This document shows positions 15,456-24,127 of a DNA stretch of 33,090 nt, piece by piece. The notes under the pieces were generated by a model. That model did no database searches and had not been told where the DNA came from. It worked only from the letters and a program-made list of their open reading frames with translations. This DNA is from Clostridiaceae bacterium (GTDB lineage Bacteria; Bacillota; Clostridia; Saccharofermentanales; DTU023). Positions within the stretch are counted from its first letter, which is position 1. Every line of letters begins with the position of its first letter. Made by a program: the position numbers and the translations under genes. The stretch covers positions 1-33,090 of the forward strand of contig DUPE01000171.1 in the NCBI GenBank assembly GCA_012838475.1, given 5' to 3'.

Positions 15456-17765
15456 ATGAGCCAACAAAACACCACTATCTTGATCAGGGATGTCGCACAC
15501 CGGCTGCGTGCCATGAGAGAACTCTCAGGCTATACCACCGCCGATATGGCTGCGAAAATCGGCACAACAGTTGAGGCATATGAGGATTATGAACAAGGCA
15601 TAAAGGATTTCCCCTTTTCCTTCCTGCACAAGGCCGCCAATGCCCTGAATCTGGACTTGACTGAACTGTTGGAAGGTCGTGACGCCACAACTTTGAGTGA
15701 CTATCAGCTCATTCGTCGTGGCAAAGGTCAGATAACTTCCGGCGGTGAAGGTGTAGAGATTTTTAGTCTGGCACCCTGGTTTCGTGACAAGCTGGCCGAG
15801 CCGTATTACTGCGTATACGAATACGAAGAAGCCTTGCAGGACAGGCCTATCGATCTAGTTACTCACAGTGGACAGGAGTTTAACCTGATTCTTAAGGGCA
15901 GCCTTAAGGTACAGATTGACGGGCATTTTGAAGTTCTCGATGAAGGCGATTCAATATATTACAACTCCGCCACCCCGCATGGCATGATTGCTGTCGGAGG
16001 CTCTGATTGTGTTTTTGTCGCTGTTGTGATTCCCGGGCCGGAGGAAACACCTGTTCCTTCAGTATATAAGGCTACGAAGGAAAGTGTTTTAAAGCCTCCT
16101 ACCCGTCTTGTCGCCGCACCGAATCCGGCAGCAAGATTCGTTCAGGTCGATGAAGACGAGCAAGGTAATCCAGTTGCCATTAAATACAGCAATGAGGAGA
16201 GCTTTAATTTTGCCTATGATGTTGTAGACTTCATTGCAGAGAAGGATCCCAACCGCTTAGCCATGCTGCATGTCGGCGTCGATCATCGGGAGCGTCGCTT
16301 TGATTTCAGGGATATAAGTCGCGAGTCGAATCGCGCTGCCAATTATTTCTATTCGCTTGGCATCCGGCGTGGCGATCATGTGATGATTTGCCTGAAGCGC
16401 CATTACCAGTTCTGGCCGATCCTCATAGCTCTGCACAAACTGGGTGCAACAGCTATTCCAGCCACCGACCAATTGCATAAACAGGATTTTGTCTATAGGT
16501 TTGAAGCGGGTAAGGTTAAAGCCATCATCTGTACGACAGATAATGAAACAGCCGTATTCGCAAAACAAGCCGGAGAAATTTGTCCTACTGTTGAGCATTT
16601 TATACTGGTTGACGGCAATGACAGCGGCAAAACCCTGGAAGGTTGGCTGGACTTTAATACTGAGGTTCAGCGATATCGCTCTGTCTATGATAGACCAGAC
16701 AATTCGCCTTGTGGCAGCGAGCCCGCCCTGGCATTTTTCACCTCGGGTACGACAGGGTATCCCAAGCTGGCTGTCCATGACCATAAGTATGCTCTTGGCC
16801 ATTACCTTACTGCCAGCCACTGGCATGGCGTAGAGCCGGATGGTTTGCATTTTACGGTTGCCGATACCGGCTGGGGTAAAGCCTTGTGGGGTAAAATTTA
16901 CGGGCAATGGCTATGTGCCGCACCGGTCTTCACTTATGACTTCGACCGCTTCGACGCAGATGACATGTTAACCATGCTGTCCCGCTATCCCATCACCAGT
17001 TTTTGTGCTCCTCCTACGATTTATCGCATGCTGATCAGAGAAGATCTCACTGCCTACGATTTGAGATCGGTCCGTGAGGCCACCAGCGCCGGGGAAGCAC
17101 TTAATCCTGAGGTTTTTAATCAGTTCTTCCAGGCTACAGGTGTCTCGATTAGAGAAGGCTTTGGACAAACCGAAACGACACTTTCTGTCGCAACTTTCAA
17201 AGGCACGGCGGCAAAACCGGGATCCATGGGCAAACCATCTCCATTGTATAAGATGAGTATAATTCGTCCGGACGGCACAAAAGCCAAGACGGGTGAGCCC
17301 GGCGAAATTGTTATCGATACCGGTGATGGCGCGCCCTGCGGACTCTTCCAGGGATATTATGATGAACAGTTCAAGACTGATCAGGTTTGGCATGATGGGA
17401 TCTATCACACAGGCGATCAGGCCTGGGAAGATGAAGACGGTTTCTATTGGTTTGTTGGCCGTAACGACGATATTATCAAGTCTTCCGGCTATCGTATAGG
17501 ACCCTTTGAAATCGAAAACGTCATCATGGAGTTGCCATATGTCCTCGAGTGCGGTGTCTCAGCAGTCCCCGACGAGCTGCGCGGGCAAGTGGTCAAGGCG
17601 AGCATTGTCCTGATTCTCGGCAAGGAAAAGAGTGAAGAGCTGAAAAAGGAGATCCAGAACTATGTGAAGGATAAGACCGCTCCTTACAAATATCCTCGTG
17701 TTATTGTCTTCCGTGACAGCCTGCCCAAGACTGTCAATGGTAAGATCCAGCGCAGCCAACTGTAA
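15456..17765 (+). CDS. HTH-cupin-acyl-CoA ligase fusion, paralogue 1
   Basis: A 769-residue three-domain protein. Residues 10-75 form an XRE-type helix-turn-helix. Residues 130-195 form a cupin with H137, E141 and H175 as candidate metal ligands. From about 250 to the end is an AMP-forming synthetase close to the acetyl/medium-chain acyl-CoA type: FFTSGTTGYPK near 428, GFGQTETT near 567, YHTGD near 650, SSGYRIGPFEIE near 677 and NGKIQ near 762 with the catalytic lysine. The ligase core looks active on a small or medium carboxylic acid. The putative recognition helix (TTVEAYEDYEQG) is unusually acidic, so DNA binding is doubtful. ATG at 15456 follows AGAGG. T-box control suggests a role in supplying an amino acid. 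Substrate unknown; a branched or aromatic acid is likely from context. Confidence 0.88.
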   Translation: MSQQNTTILIRDVAHRLRAMRELSGYTTADMAAKIGTTVEAYEDYEQGIKDFPFSFLHKAANALNLDLTELLEGRDATTLSDYQLIRRGKGQITSGGEGVEIFSLAPWFRDKLAEPYYCVYEYEEALQDRPIDLVTHSGQEFNLILKGSLKVQIDGHFEVLDEGDSIYYNSATPHGMIAVGGSDCVFVAVVIPGPEETPVPSVYKATKESVLKPPTRLVAAPNPAARFVQVDEDEQGNPVAIKYSNEESFNFAYDVVDFIAEKDPNRLAMLHVGVDHRERRFDFRDISRESNRAANYFYSLGIRRGDHVMICLKRHYQFWPILIALHKLGATAIPATDQLHKQDFVYRFEAGKVKAIICTTDNETAVFAKQAGEICPTVEHFILVDGNDSGKTLEGWLDFNTEVQRYRSVYDRPDNSPCGSEPALAFFTSGTTGYPKLAVHDHKYALGHYLTASHWHGVEPDGLHFTVADTGWGKALWGKIYGQWLCAAPVFTYDFDRFDADDMLTMLSRYPITSFCAPPTIYRMLIREDLTAYDLRSVREATSAGEALNPEVFNQFFQATGVSIREGFGQTETTLSVATFKGTAAKPGSMGKPSPLYKMSIIRPDGTKAKTGEPGEIVIDTGDGAPCGLFQGYYDEQFKTDQVWHDGIYHTGDQAWEDEDGFYWFVGRNDDIIKSSGYRIGPFEIENVIMELPYVLECGVSAVPDELRGQVVKASIVLILGKEKSEELKKEIQNYVKDKTAPYKYPRVIVFRDSLPKTVNGKIQRSQL

Positions 17766-17805
17766 CCCGGGGAGAACAGTCGGGCAAGAATTTTGAATTA
17801 GCGCC

Positions 17806-17835
17806 TTGCTTCCCGGTTCTCATCTGTGCTAGTAT
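17806..17835 (+). promoter_or_regulatory. Promoter of T-box leader 2
   Basis: TTGCTT (17806-17811) and TAGTAT (17830-17835) are separated by 18 bases. Transcription would start near 17842, just ahead of stem I. So the second paralogue has its own promoter and is not merely read through from the first. Confidence 0.5.
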
Positions 17836-17841
17836 ATCGAA

Positions 17842-18127
17842 CTATAACGGCTTTGATGGAGAGTTCGTCGAGCCCGGATCTGTTACAGAGAATGCGGGAA
17901 ATGCACATTGGTGCCAGCTGAGAACCGCGACAGAGAGGCTAGACGGAGGTCGCTCCGGAGCTGGAGAGCAGAAAGCGTCTAAACGAGACGTCAGTAGATC
18001 TCTTCCGATTTGACCGCGTTAAGATCCAAGACCGACAGGTCTGAGAGGCGGCTGTTAAGTCGCAACTTGAGTGGTACCGCGGGTTCAGCCCGTCTCAAGA
18101 AGTAATTATCTTGAGACGGGCTTTTTT
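17842..18127 (+). promoter_or_regulatory. T-box leader 2, probable valine specifier
   Basis: A second complete T-box leader. Stem I can be drawn with GGAG (17858-17861) pairing CTCC (17953-17956) and CGTC-G-AGCC (17866-17874) pairing GGCT-A-GACG (17937-17945). This leaves a specifier loop of AGTT on the 5' side and GAG-GTC-G on the 3' side. That matches the usual AGUA and GAA-NNN-R arrangement and gives GTC, valine, at 17949-17951. The AGAGA bulge is at 17886-17890 and the T-box TGGTACCGCGG at 18072-18082. TGGT implies discriminator A, which tRNA-Val has. Uncharged tRNA would turn the gene on. Confidence 0.9.
18087..18127 (+). terminator. Regulated terminator of T-box 2
   Basis: A 14-bp perfect stem pairs AGCCCGTCTCAAGA (18087-18100) with TCTTGAGACGGGCT (18109-18122), followed by T residues. 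The GCCCGTCTCA core is shared with leader 1, in line with duplication of leader and gene together. Confidence 0.92.
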
Positions 18128-18200
18128 ATTGTTTGACAGGCCCTATTACAGACATCGGAAATCAACCTTTGCGGGGGTCTGATTCGACAGGGAGGACACA

Positions 18201-20510
18201 ATGGTAATCAACGCACTTGACTACAAAATTCAGCTTATGGGGCAGCGCATCCGTGAGCTGCGCGAAATAGAGGGGCTTAGTGTTGAGGAAATGGCCGAGC
18301 TGACTGACGTTTCTGCAGACCATTATCTGGCCTGTGAAGCAGGCAGGGCCGACCTCACTTTTGCCTTTATTTATCGCTGTGCGCTTGCTTTAAATGTAAA
18401 CGCGACTGAGATTATAGAAGGCACAACTCCCAGGCTTGACCTCTACACAGTGACGCGCAGAGGAGAAGGACAGGAAATTAATAACGCTCACGGCATGACT
18501 TATTTTAGTTTGGCGGGTCCCTTTAAGAATCGTATCGCGGAGCCGTTACTGGTTTGTGCCTCTTACGACCCTGAGGCACAGCATGAGGCGATGCAACTGA
18601 CTACTCACAAGGGACAAGAATGCGATATCGTTATCAGCGGCCAGCTAAAAGTACAGGTAGGAGAGCACGAGGAGATCCTCGGCCCGGGCGACAGTATCTA
18701 CTTCAACTCAGAATACCCTCATGGTGAGCGGGCTGTTAATGGCGAGGACTGCTATTTTTATGCTATTGTGCTCAATCCTATGGAGGAGGTTTTCGATGCC
18801 AGGCCGCAGGCTAGCCGTATTCCGGCTCCTAGACCGGCGGCTATTCAGACCGTTGAGCCTCTCTGGTCTCCTTATATTGACGTGGAAGAAAATGAGAACG
18901 GTACGCCTGTCTCTATTCGCTACAAGAATACCGAAAATTTTAATTTTGTCTACGACATATTAGATGTTATGGCAGAACGGGAGCCCGATCGACTGGCAAT
19001 GCTGCATCTGGATCGCAATAAGACTGAACGGAGATTCACTTTTGCTGACATCAGCCGCCTCTCTTGCCGCTGTGCTAATTATTTCAAAGCATTGGGTATT
19101 GAGGCCGGCGACAAAGTAATGCTTTGTCTTAAACGTCACTATCAGTTTTGGCCTATACTGATGGGTCTAAACAGGATTGGTGCGATCGCCGTTCCTGTCA
19201 CAAATCTCCTCATGGAAAAAGACTTCGATTATTATTTTTCGAAAGCGGAAATCAGCACTATCATCTCTACTGCTGATGGCGACACTATAACGGAAGCTGA
19301 GCAGGCCAGCGTGAGGTATCCTGGATTAAAGCTTAAAATAGCTGTGGAAAGCCAGGGTAATAGCATTCCTGATAATCTGCCCGGGGATTGGCGCGATTTT
19401 AACTCGGAGTTCAGCCTGTATCGTTCTTCCTGTCCTCGCAGTAAGGATACGCCCGGCGGAAAAGATAATATGCTGTTTTTCTTTACTTCAGGAACTACCG
19501 GTTATCCTAAAGTTGCCATGCACAACTTCACCTATCCACTGGGTCACTTCCATACAGCCCGCTACTGGCACAATATTGATCCGGAAGGACTGCATATTAC
19601 TGTTGCCGACACCGGTTGGGCTAAAGCTCTGTGGGGCAAGCTATACGGGCAATGGCTTTGTGGAGCTGCTGTTATGGTCTACGATTTTGATCGCTTTGAT
19701 GCAGTTGACCTTCTCCCCATGATCAGCAAATACCGGGTAACTACCTTTTGTGCGCCTCCTACAATTTGGCGCCTGATGATGAAAGAAAACCTTTCCAATT
19801 ATGACCTAAGCTCCATCAAACACGCATCTACAGCAGGTGAGGCACTTAATCCTGAGGTCTTCCGTCAGATTGAGTCTCAAACCGGTATCCGCATTATGGA
19901 GGGTTTCGGCCAGTCAGAATCTACTGTCATGGTCGGCAATCTTACAGGAGATCAACACAAATTCGGCTCGATGGGCAAACCTGTCACTGTTTATCCTATT
20001 GATATTGTCGGTGAAGACGGTAAACCTGTATCAACCGGTGAAACGGGCGAGATCGTCATTCGGACCCGGCCCGGAGATATCTGTGGTCTCTTTACCGGTT
20101 ATTACCGTGACATTGAACAGACAGAAAAGGTCTGGCATGAAGGTCTCTACCATACAGGTGACACAGCATGGCGCGATGAAGACGGCTACTATTGGTATGT
20201 CGGCAGATTGGATGATGTTATTAAGTCTTCAGGTTACCGTATTGGGCCTTTCGAGATTGAATCCGTAATCATGGAGTTGCCCTATGTGCTCGAATGCGGC
20301 GTCAGTCCTGAGCCGGATCCTGAACGCGGTCAGCTTGTCAAAGCCAGCATCGTGTTGACTGCCGGCATCGAGGAAACTGAAGAACTTAAAGAAGAGATTC
20401 AAGATTATGTCAAACATAAGACGGCGCCGTATAAATACCCTCGCATCGTTGCCTTCCGCGATTCTTTGCCAAAGACAACCAGCGGCAAGATTATGCGTAA
20501 TCAACTGTAA
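18201..20510 (+). CDS. HTH-cupin-acyl-CoA ligase fusion, paralogue 2
   Basis: Also 769 residues and collinear with paralogue 1 throughout. HTH about 10-75 and cupin about 130-195 with the THKGQE and YPHGE positions kept. The AMP-forming ligase has FFTSGTTGYPK, GFGQSEST, YHTGD, VGRLDDVIKSSGYRIGPFEIE and SGKIMRNQL with the catalytic lysine. The recognition helix (SADHYLACEAG) is again acidic. ATG at 18201 follows GGGAGG. Its leader appears to sense tRNA-Val, so a natural substrate would be isobutyrate, the acid from which 2-oxoisovalerate and then valine can be made by reductive carboxylation and transamination. That assignment is inference; the fold and leader are seen. Differences around the binding pocket from paralogue 1 suggest a different acid for each. 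Confidence 0.88.
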   Translation: MVINALDYKIQLMGQRIRELREIEGLSVEEMAELTDVSADHYLACEAGRADLTFAFIYRCALALNVNATEIIEGTTPRLDLYTVTRRGEGQEINNAHGMTYFSLAGPFKNRIAEPLLVCASYDPEAQHEAMQLTTHKGQECDIVISGQLKVQVGEHEEILGPGDSIYFNSEYPHGERAVNGEDCYFYAIVLNPMEEVFDARPQASRIPAPRPAAIQTVEPLWSPYIDVEENENGTPVSIRYKNTENFNFVYDILDVMAEREPDRLAMLHLDRNKTERRFTFADISRLSCRCANYFKALGIEAGDKVMLCLKRHYQFWPILMGLNRIGAIAVPVTNLLMEKDFDYYFSKAEISTIISTADGDTITEAEQASVRYPGLKLKIAVESQGNSIPDNLPGDWRDFNSEFSLYRSSCPRSKDTPGGKDNMLFFFTSGTTGYPKVAMHNFTYPLGHFHTARYWHNIDPEGLHITVADTGWAKALWGKLYGQWLCGAAVMVYDFDRFDAVDLLPMISKYRVTTFCAPPTIWRLMMKENLSNYDLSSIKHASTAGEALNPEVFRQIESQTGIRIMEGFGQSESTVMVGNLTGDQHKFGSMGKPVTVYPIDIVGEDGKPVSTGETGEIVIRTRPGDICGLFTGYYRDIEQTEKVWHEGLYHTGDTAWRDEDGYYWYVGRLDDVIKSSGYRIGPFEIESVIMELPYVLECGVSPEPDPERGQLVKASIVLTAGIEETEELKEEIQDYVKHKTAPYKYPRIVAFRDSLPKTTSGKIMRNQL

Positions 20511-20681
20511 AGGTAGATCCTACGCAGTCAGATAATTCGCCTCACAGTCTCTTCTTTGCTTGGGTAAGAGTGAATCTTAACAATTACAAAGATAAAGATA
20601 ATGTATAATCGAAAAGCCGGAAAGTAAAGGTTATGAGAATCAAAGCTGAGAAAGAAGAGATATATTCACGGGAGAGATGAA

Positions 20682-21437
20682 TTGGGTAAGCCTCGATTGT
20701 TTAAAAGGAAAATTACCACTGCTGATGTGAAGAAAGTCATCGGGTTTGTTCTTTGGCTGTCTCTTTTCGTCTCCATGGGATATGCGATATACAGAATAAT
20801 TATCACTCCTCCTGATGCTGTTCCTCCGGATACTCCCCGCTTGCAGTCTGATTACATCTTGATGCTAGTGTCTTGTGTAGCGGGCATTATTGTAATGCGG
20901 CTGCCCAACTTTCTGGAGAAGAATCTAAAAATCCAAATAACTGACAGCCTTTCCATAATATATTATATTTTTCTCTATGCAGGAATCTTCCTTGGCGAGG
21001 TGAGAGATTACTTTCAGGTTTATGCTCACTGGGATACGATTCTCCACATTTCCAGTGCCGGCATGCTTGCTGCCCTGGGCTTCAAACTAATTTCTACCTT
21101 GAATAACTGGGAACGATTGCGACTGAATTTGTCACCGGCTTTTTTGGCCTTTTTCAGTTTTTGCTTCTCAGCCACTGTTGGTGTTCTTTGGGAGATATAC
21201 GAATTCGCCGCCGATTCTTTGTTTGGCATGAATATGCAGAAGTTTATGCTGCCAAACGGCGCGCTATTGTCAGGTCAGGAAGCGCTGGCCGATACCATGT
21301 GGGATTTCATAGTTAATGTTGCCGGTGCCCTGATCGTATCAGTTTATGGTTTTTTCACCATACGAAACAGGCGTAAGAAGGAATTTGAGCAACCGGACAG
21401 TAAAAAGGAAAAAGGCTCTGCAGACCAAATCACATAA
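20682..21437 (+). CDS. Multi-pass membrane protein, DUF2238/YjdF-like
   Basis: A 251-residue membrane protein with about six hydrophobic segments (near residues 20-42, 55-73, 85-105, 120-140, 148-170, 208-230) and a basic, charged C-terminal tail. The HWDTILHISSAGMLAALGF segment and the VGVLWEIYEFAADSLFGMN segment resemble the DUF2238/YjdF family, whose function is not established. The start is TTG at 20682, preceded by GGGAGAG; an ATG at 20677 is in another frame. It is a single gene, convergent with ilvE, with no obvious metabolic link to its neighbours. Confidence 0.75.
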   Translation: MGKPRLFKRKITTADVKKVIGFVLWLSLFVSMGYAIYRIIITPPDAVPPDTPRLQSDYILMLVSCVAGIIVMRLPNFLEKNLKIQITDSLSIIYYIFLYAGIFLGEVRDYFQVYAHWDTILHISSAGMLAALGFKLISTLNNWERLRLNLSPAFLAFFSFCFSATVGVLWEIYEFAADSLFGMNMQKFMLPNGALLSGQEALADTMWDFIVNVAGALIVSVYGFFTIRNRRKKEFEQPDSKKEKGSADQIT

Positions 21438-21589
21438 GCATGTGCTGCTGCGAATTTATTTTCCCCTGCAGGCATGTTTTCTTTTTTGCAGCTGAAGACT
21501 TAATCTTGTATTTGCTCCAACGCTAACATTGCACTATGCTTAGCTTTGTCTCAGCAGCAAGAATTCCTATTGGTAACTGAAGTGTAAGG

Positions 21590-22666
21590 CTAGTCGAATC
21601 TGGGAACCGTGGAGACCCAGCCATAAGCGTCTTCAACTCTTTGCTTTTGAATTCCTGTCAAAACATCATAGAACATCTGTGCTACCGGACCAATTTCATT
21701 ATTGTTAATAACGATGCTTTGATCCTGCCAGGTTAGTTCGCCGACTGGAGAGATAACAGCTGCCGTCCCGGTGCCGAAGGCTTCCTGCAGTCTGCCTTGA
21801 GCACTGGCCTCAAAGAGCTCTGTGACAGGGATTTTTCGTTCTTCAACAGACAAGCCTTTGTCGCGTGCCAATTGCAGGATTGAGTCTCGGGTGATTCCGG
21901 GCAGGATAGTATCTCCCAGCTCTGCCGTTACCAGCTTGTCATCGATTACGAACATCATGTTCATAGCCCCTACTTCTTCAACGTATTTTTGTTCGCGTCC
22001 GTCCAGCCAAAGAACCTGTTGATAACCCGCTTCCATCGCTTCTTTTGTCGCCTTAAAGCTGGCAGCGTAATTGCCACCGGTCTTTGCTCTGCCCATGCCG
22101 CCTTTGACTGCGCGGACATAATGGGTCTCAATCAGGATACGGATAGGCTTGATGCCCTCAGGATAGTAGGAGCCGGAGGGGGAACAAATTACATAATAGA
22201 TGAATCTGGAAGCGGAGTGAGCGCCGAGACTGGCACCATCAGCAATCATGGTCGGTCGTAGATAGAGAGATGTGCCCTCGCTGGTCGGGACCCAATCGCG
22301 GTCGAGGTCAACCAGACGGCAGATGGCCTCATATTGCAGCTCTATGTCAAGCTCAGGCATGCAGGTACGGATTGCACTCTGGTTCATCCTGCGTGCATTG
22401 TCGCGTATCCTGAAGAGTCCAACTTCGCCGTTGTCAAGCGCATATGCTTTAGCTCCCTCGAAGATCTCCTGCCCGTAGTGCAGGACGGGAGAGGCGGGGT
22501 CTAAAGAGAGATTCTGATAAGGTATTATGCGGGGGGCATGCCAGCCGAGATCTTTTTCGAATTCGACTACAAACATATGATCAGTGAAAATTGATCCGAA
22601 CCCCAGTTTGCTTTCGTCGACGGGTTTTATCTTTGGATTTTCGTTCTTTGTTACGCTGATTTTCAT
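21590..22666 (-). CDS. ilvE: Branched-chain amino acid aminotransferase (class IV)
   Basis: A 358-residue cytoplasmic PLP enzyme of the larger BCAT form (mammalian/Bacillus type). It shows HYGQEIFEGAKAY, FRIRDNARRMNQSA and YLRPTMIA. The PLP lysine is in GRAKTGGNYAAS, and the later EEVGAMNMMFV, LPGITRDSIL and EAFGTGTAAVISPVG motifs are present. It exchanges amino groups between valine, leucine or isoleucine and glutamate. It lies just downstream of the VOR operon on the same strand, after a 163-base gap with its own promoter. It would interconvert the 2-oxoacids that VOR makes or consumes. ATG at 22666 follows AAAGGG. No T-box precedes it. Confidence 0.94.
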   Translation of the reverse strand: MKISVTKNENPKIKPVDESKLGFGSIFTDHMFVVEFEKDLGWHAPRIIPYQNLSLDPASPVLHYGQEIFEGAKAYALDNGEVGLFRIRDNARRMNQSAIRTCMPELDIELQYEAICRLVDLDRDWVPTSEGTSLYLRPTMIADGASLGAHSASRFIYYVICSPSGSYYPEGIKPIRILIETHYVRAVKGGMGRAKTGGNYAASFKATKEAMEAGYQQVLWLDGREQKYVEEVGAMNMMFVIDDKLVTAELGDTILPGITRDSILQLARDKGLSVEERKIPVTELFEASAQGRLQEAFGTGTAAVISPVGELTWQDQSIVINNNEIGPVAQMFYDVLTGIQKQRVEDAYGWVSTVPRFD

Positions 22667-22700
22667 ATCAAGCCCTTTCTCGTCTGAAAATTTCCTTTTA

Positions 22701-22747
22701 CGCGGATGGCAAATTAATTTTGTCTACGTATTATATATTTATCCGCG
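22701..22747. repeat. Inverted repeat across the ilvE promoter region
   Basis: CGCGGAT (22701-22707) and ATCCGCG (22741-22747) are perfect complements 33 bases apart. They flank the predicted -10 box and the start of the ilvE transcript. They could be two half-sites for a regulator or a hairpin in the leader. Confidence 0.4.
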
Positions 22748-22760
22748 AATTTTCGCTCAA
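22732..22760 (-). promoter_or_regulatory. Promoter of ilvE
   Basis: On the minus strand TTGAGC (plus 22755-22760) and TATATA (plus 22732-22737) are 17 bases apart; TATAAT, two bases further on, is an alternative -10. It lies about 65 bases ahead of the ilvE start. Confidence 0.55.
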
Positions 22761-22829
22761 CCCTGCCATGATTAATTCGACACAGGTAGAGGCACCCCTG
22801 AAATGATTTACCTGATCGTCGGTTTAGAC

Positions 22830-23372
22830 TTAAACATTGACACAGTCGGCTCCCCGTTGAAGTGCGACTTCGTTAATCTCGACAAGATTAGCTTTTTTGC
22901 CGGTGAAAATATTGCGGAGCATATCAACGACAGTCTCAAATTTGAGCAGTTTAGTTGCTTCAATGAAGGCTCCCAGCATAACCATATTGGCGACACGCAA
23001 GTTGCCAAGTTCCGCTGCGATTTCCTGCGAAGGGACATAGACTGCTCTGACGTCATTGCGCTCTACTTTGCGCTCGATAATAGATTCATTAACCAGAATA
23101 AGGCCGCCCGGCTTAACAGCTGATTCAAACTTGTCCAGAGAGGGAAGATTCATGGCAATCAGCTCGCTGGGCTCCAACACGATCGGCGAGATGATTTCTC
23201 CGTCGGAGATGACAACATTACAGTTGGCTGTGCCGCCCCTCATTTCAGGTCCGTAAGAGGGCAGCCAGCTGACATTTAGACCTTCAGACATTGCTGCTTC
23301 AGCCATCGTTGTTCCTATAGACATTACGCCTTGCCCACCAAAGCCGGCAATTACAATTTCGTTATAAGACAT
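22830..23372 (-). CDS. 2-oxoacid:ferredoxin oxidoreductase gamma subunit (VorC-like)
   Basis: A 180-residue subunit beginning [18 protein letters not shown], the typical gamma-domain start (GFGGQG). [14 protein letters not shown] follows near residue 40. It completes the alpha-beta-gamma-delta enzyme encoded upstream. The start at 23372 is chosen over a longer frame because GAGGAGG lies at the right distance and the longer frame overlaps the beta gene. Only two bases separate it from the beta stop codon, so translation is probably coupled. Last gene of the operon. Confidence 0.9.
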   Translation of the reverse strand: MSYNEIVIAGFGGQGVMSIGTTMAEAAMSEGLNVSWLPSYGPEMRGGTANCNVVISDGEIISPIVLEPSELIAMNLPSLDKFESAVKPGGLILVNESIIERKVERNDVRAVYVPSQEIAAELGNLRVANMVMLGAFIEATKLLKFETVVDMLRNIFTGKKANLVEINEVALQRGADCVNV

Positions 23373-23374
23373 CT

Positions 23375-24124
23375 TTAGGCCTCCTCTTTTGTCACGTCGC
23401 GGTAGACGCCGAGAGGAAATACCGGGAGCATATTCTCTTTGACCCATTCCAGAGACTCGACCGGCGTCAAACCCCAGTTGGTCGGGCAGGTGGAGAGCAC
23501 TTCAATCATGGTAAACCCTAGTCCCGCAATTTGCAGTTCAAAGGCTTTCTTGATTGATCTTTTTGCCTTCATTACGCTGGCGGGCGTGGTAACCATGACC
23601 CGCTCAATATATGCCGCGCCATCGATTGTTGCCAGCATCTCAGACATACGGATCGGAGAGCCATAGTGTCCCGGATCTCTGCCCAGAGGAGCGGTCGTGG
23701 CTTTCTGACCTACTAAAGTAGTAGGAGCCATCTGGCCGCCCGTCATTCCGTAGATCGCATTGTTCACGAAGATGACAGTAATTTTTTCACCGCGCATGGC
23801 GGAATGCACTGCTTCAGCAATGCCTATGGCAGCCAGATCCCCATCGCCTTGATAAGTAAAGACTACATGCTGGGGCAGAACTCGTTTGATTCCGGTTGCT
23901 ACTGCAGGTGCGCGACCATGCGCTGCCTCCTGCATATCACAGTTAAAATAATCATAGGCAAATACTGCGCAGCCGACAGGCGCGACTCCCACTGCTTTTC
24001 CTAAGACATCAAGTTCTTCTAAAGTCTCTCCCACCAGTTTATGAACAATGCCGTGGGTACATCCGGGGCAATAGTGCAGCTCAGCGTCGGTAAGCCCTTT
24101 AGTTTTTTGATATACAATAGCCAT
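23375..24124 (-). CDS. 2-oxoacid:ferredoxin oxidoreductase beta subunit (TPP-binding)
   Basis: A 249-residue thiamine diphosphate subunit. It has YCPGCTHG at the N-terminus, the TPP motif QGDGDLAAIG with the downstream NNAIYGMTGGQMAPTT, and PTNWG near the end. It forms the catalytic site with the alpha subunit: the 2-oxoacid is oxidatively decarboxylated to acyl-CoA with reduction of ferredoxin, and the reaction is reversible. The sequence type is that of the VOR/KOR group. ATG at 24124 follows GGGGAGG, 3 bases after the alpha stop. Confidence 0.9.
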   Translation of the reverse strand: MAIVYQKTKGLTDAELHYCPGCTHGIVHKLVGETLEELDVLGKAVGVAPVGCAVFAYDYFNCDMQEAAHGRAPAVATGIKRVLPQHVVFTYQGDGDLAAIGIAEAVHSAMRGEKITVIFVNNAIYGMTGGQMAPTTLVGQKATTAPLGRDPGHYGSPIRMSEMLATIDGAAYIERVMVTTPASVMKAKRSIKKAFELQIAGLGFTMIEVLSTCPTNWGLTPVESLEWVKENMLPVFPLGVYRDVTKEEA

Positions 24125-24127
24125 TTC

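Noticed and set aside
20677-20720. ATG at 20677 as start of the membrane protein
   Set aside because: It is in a different frame from the 251-residue protein; TTG at 20682 with GGGAGAG is in frame.
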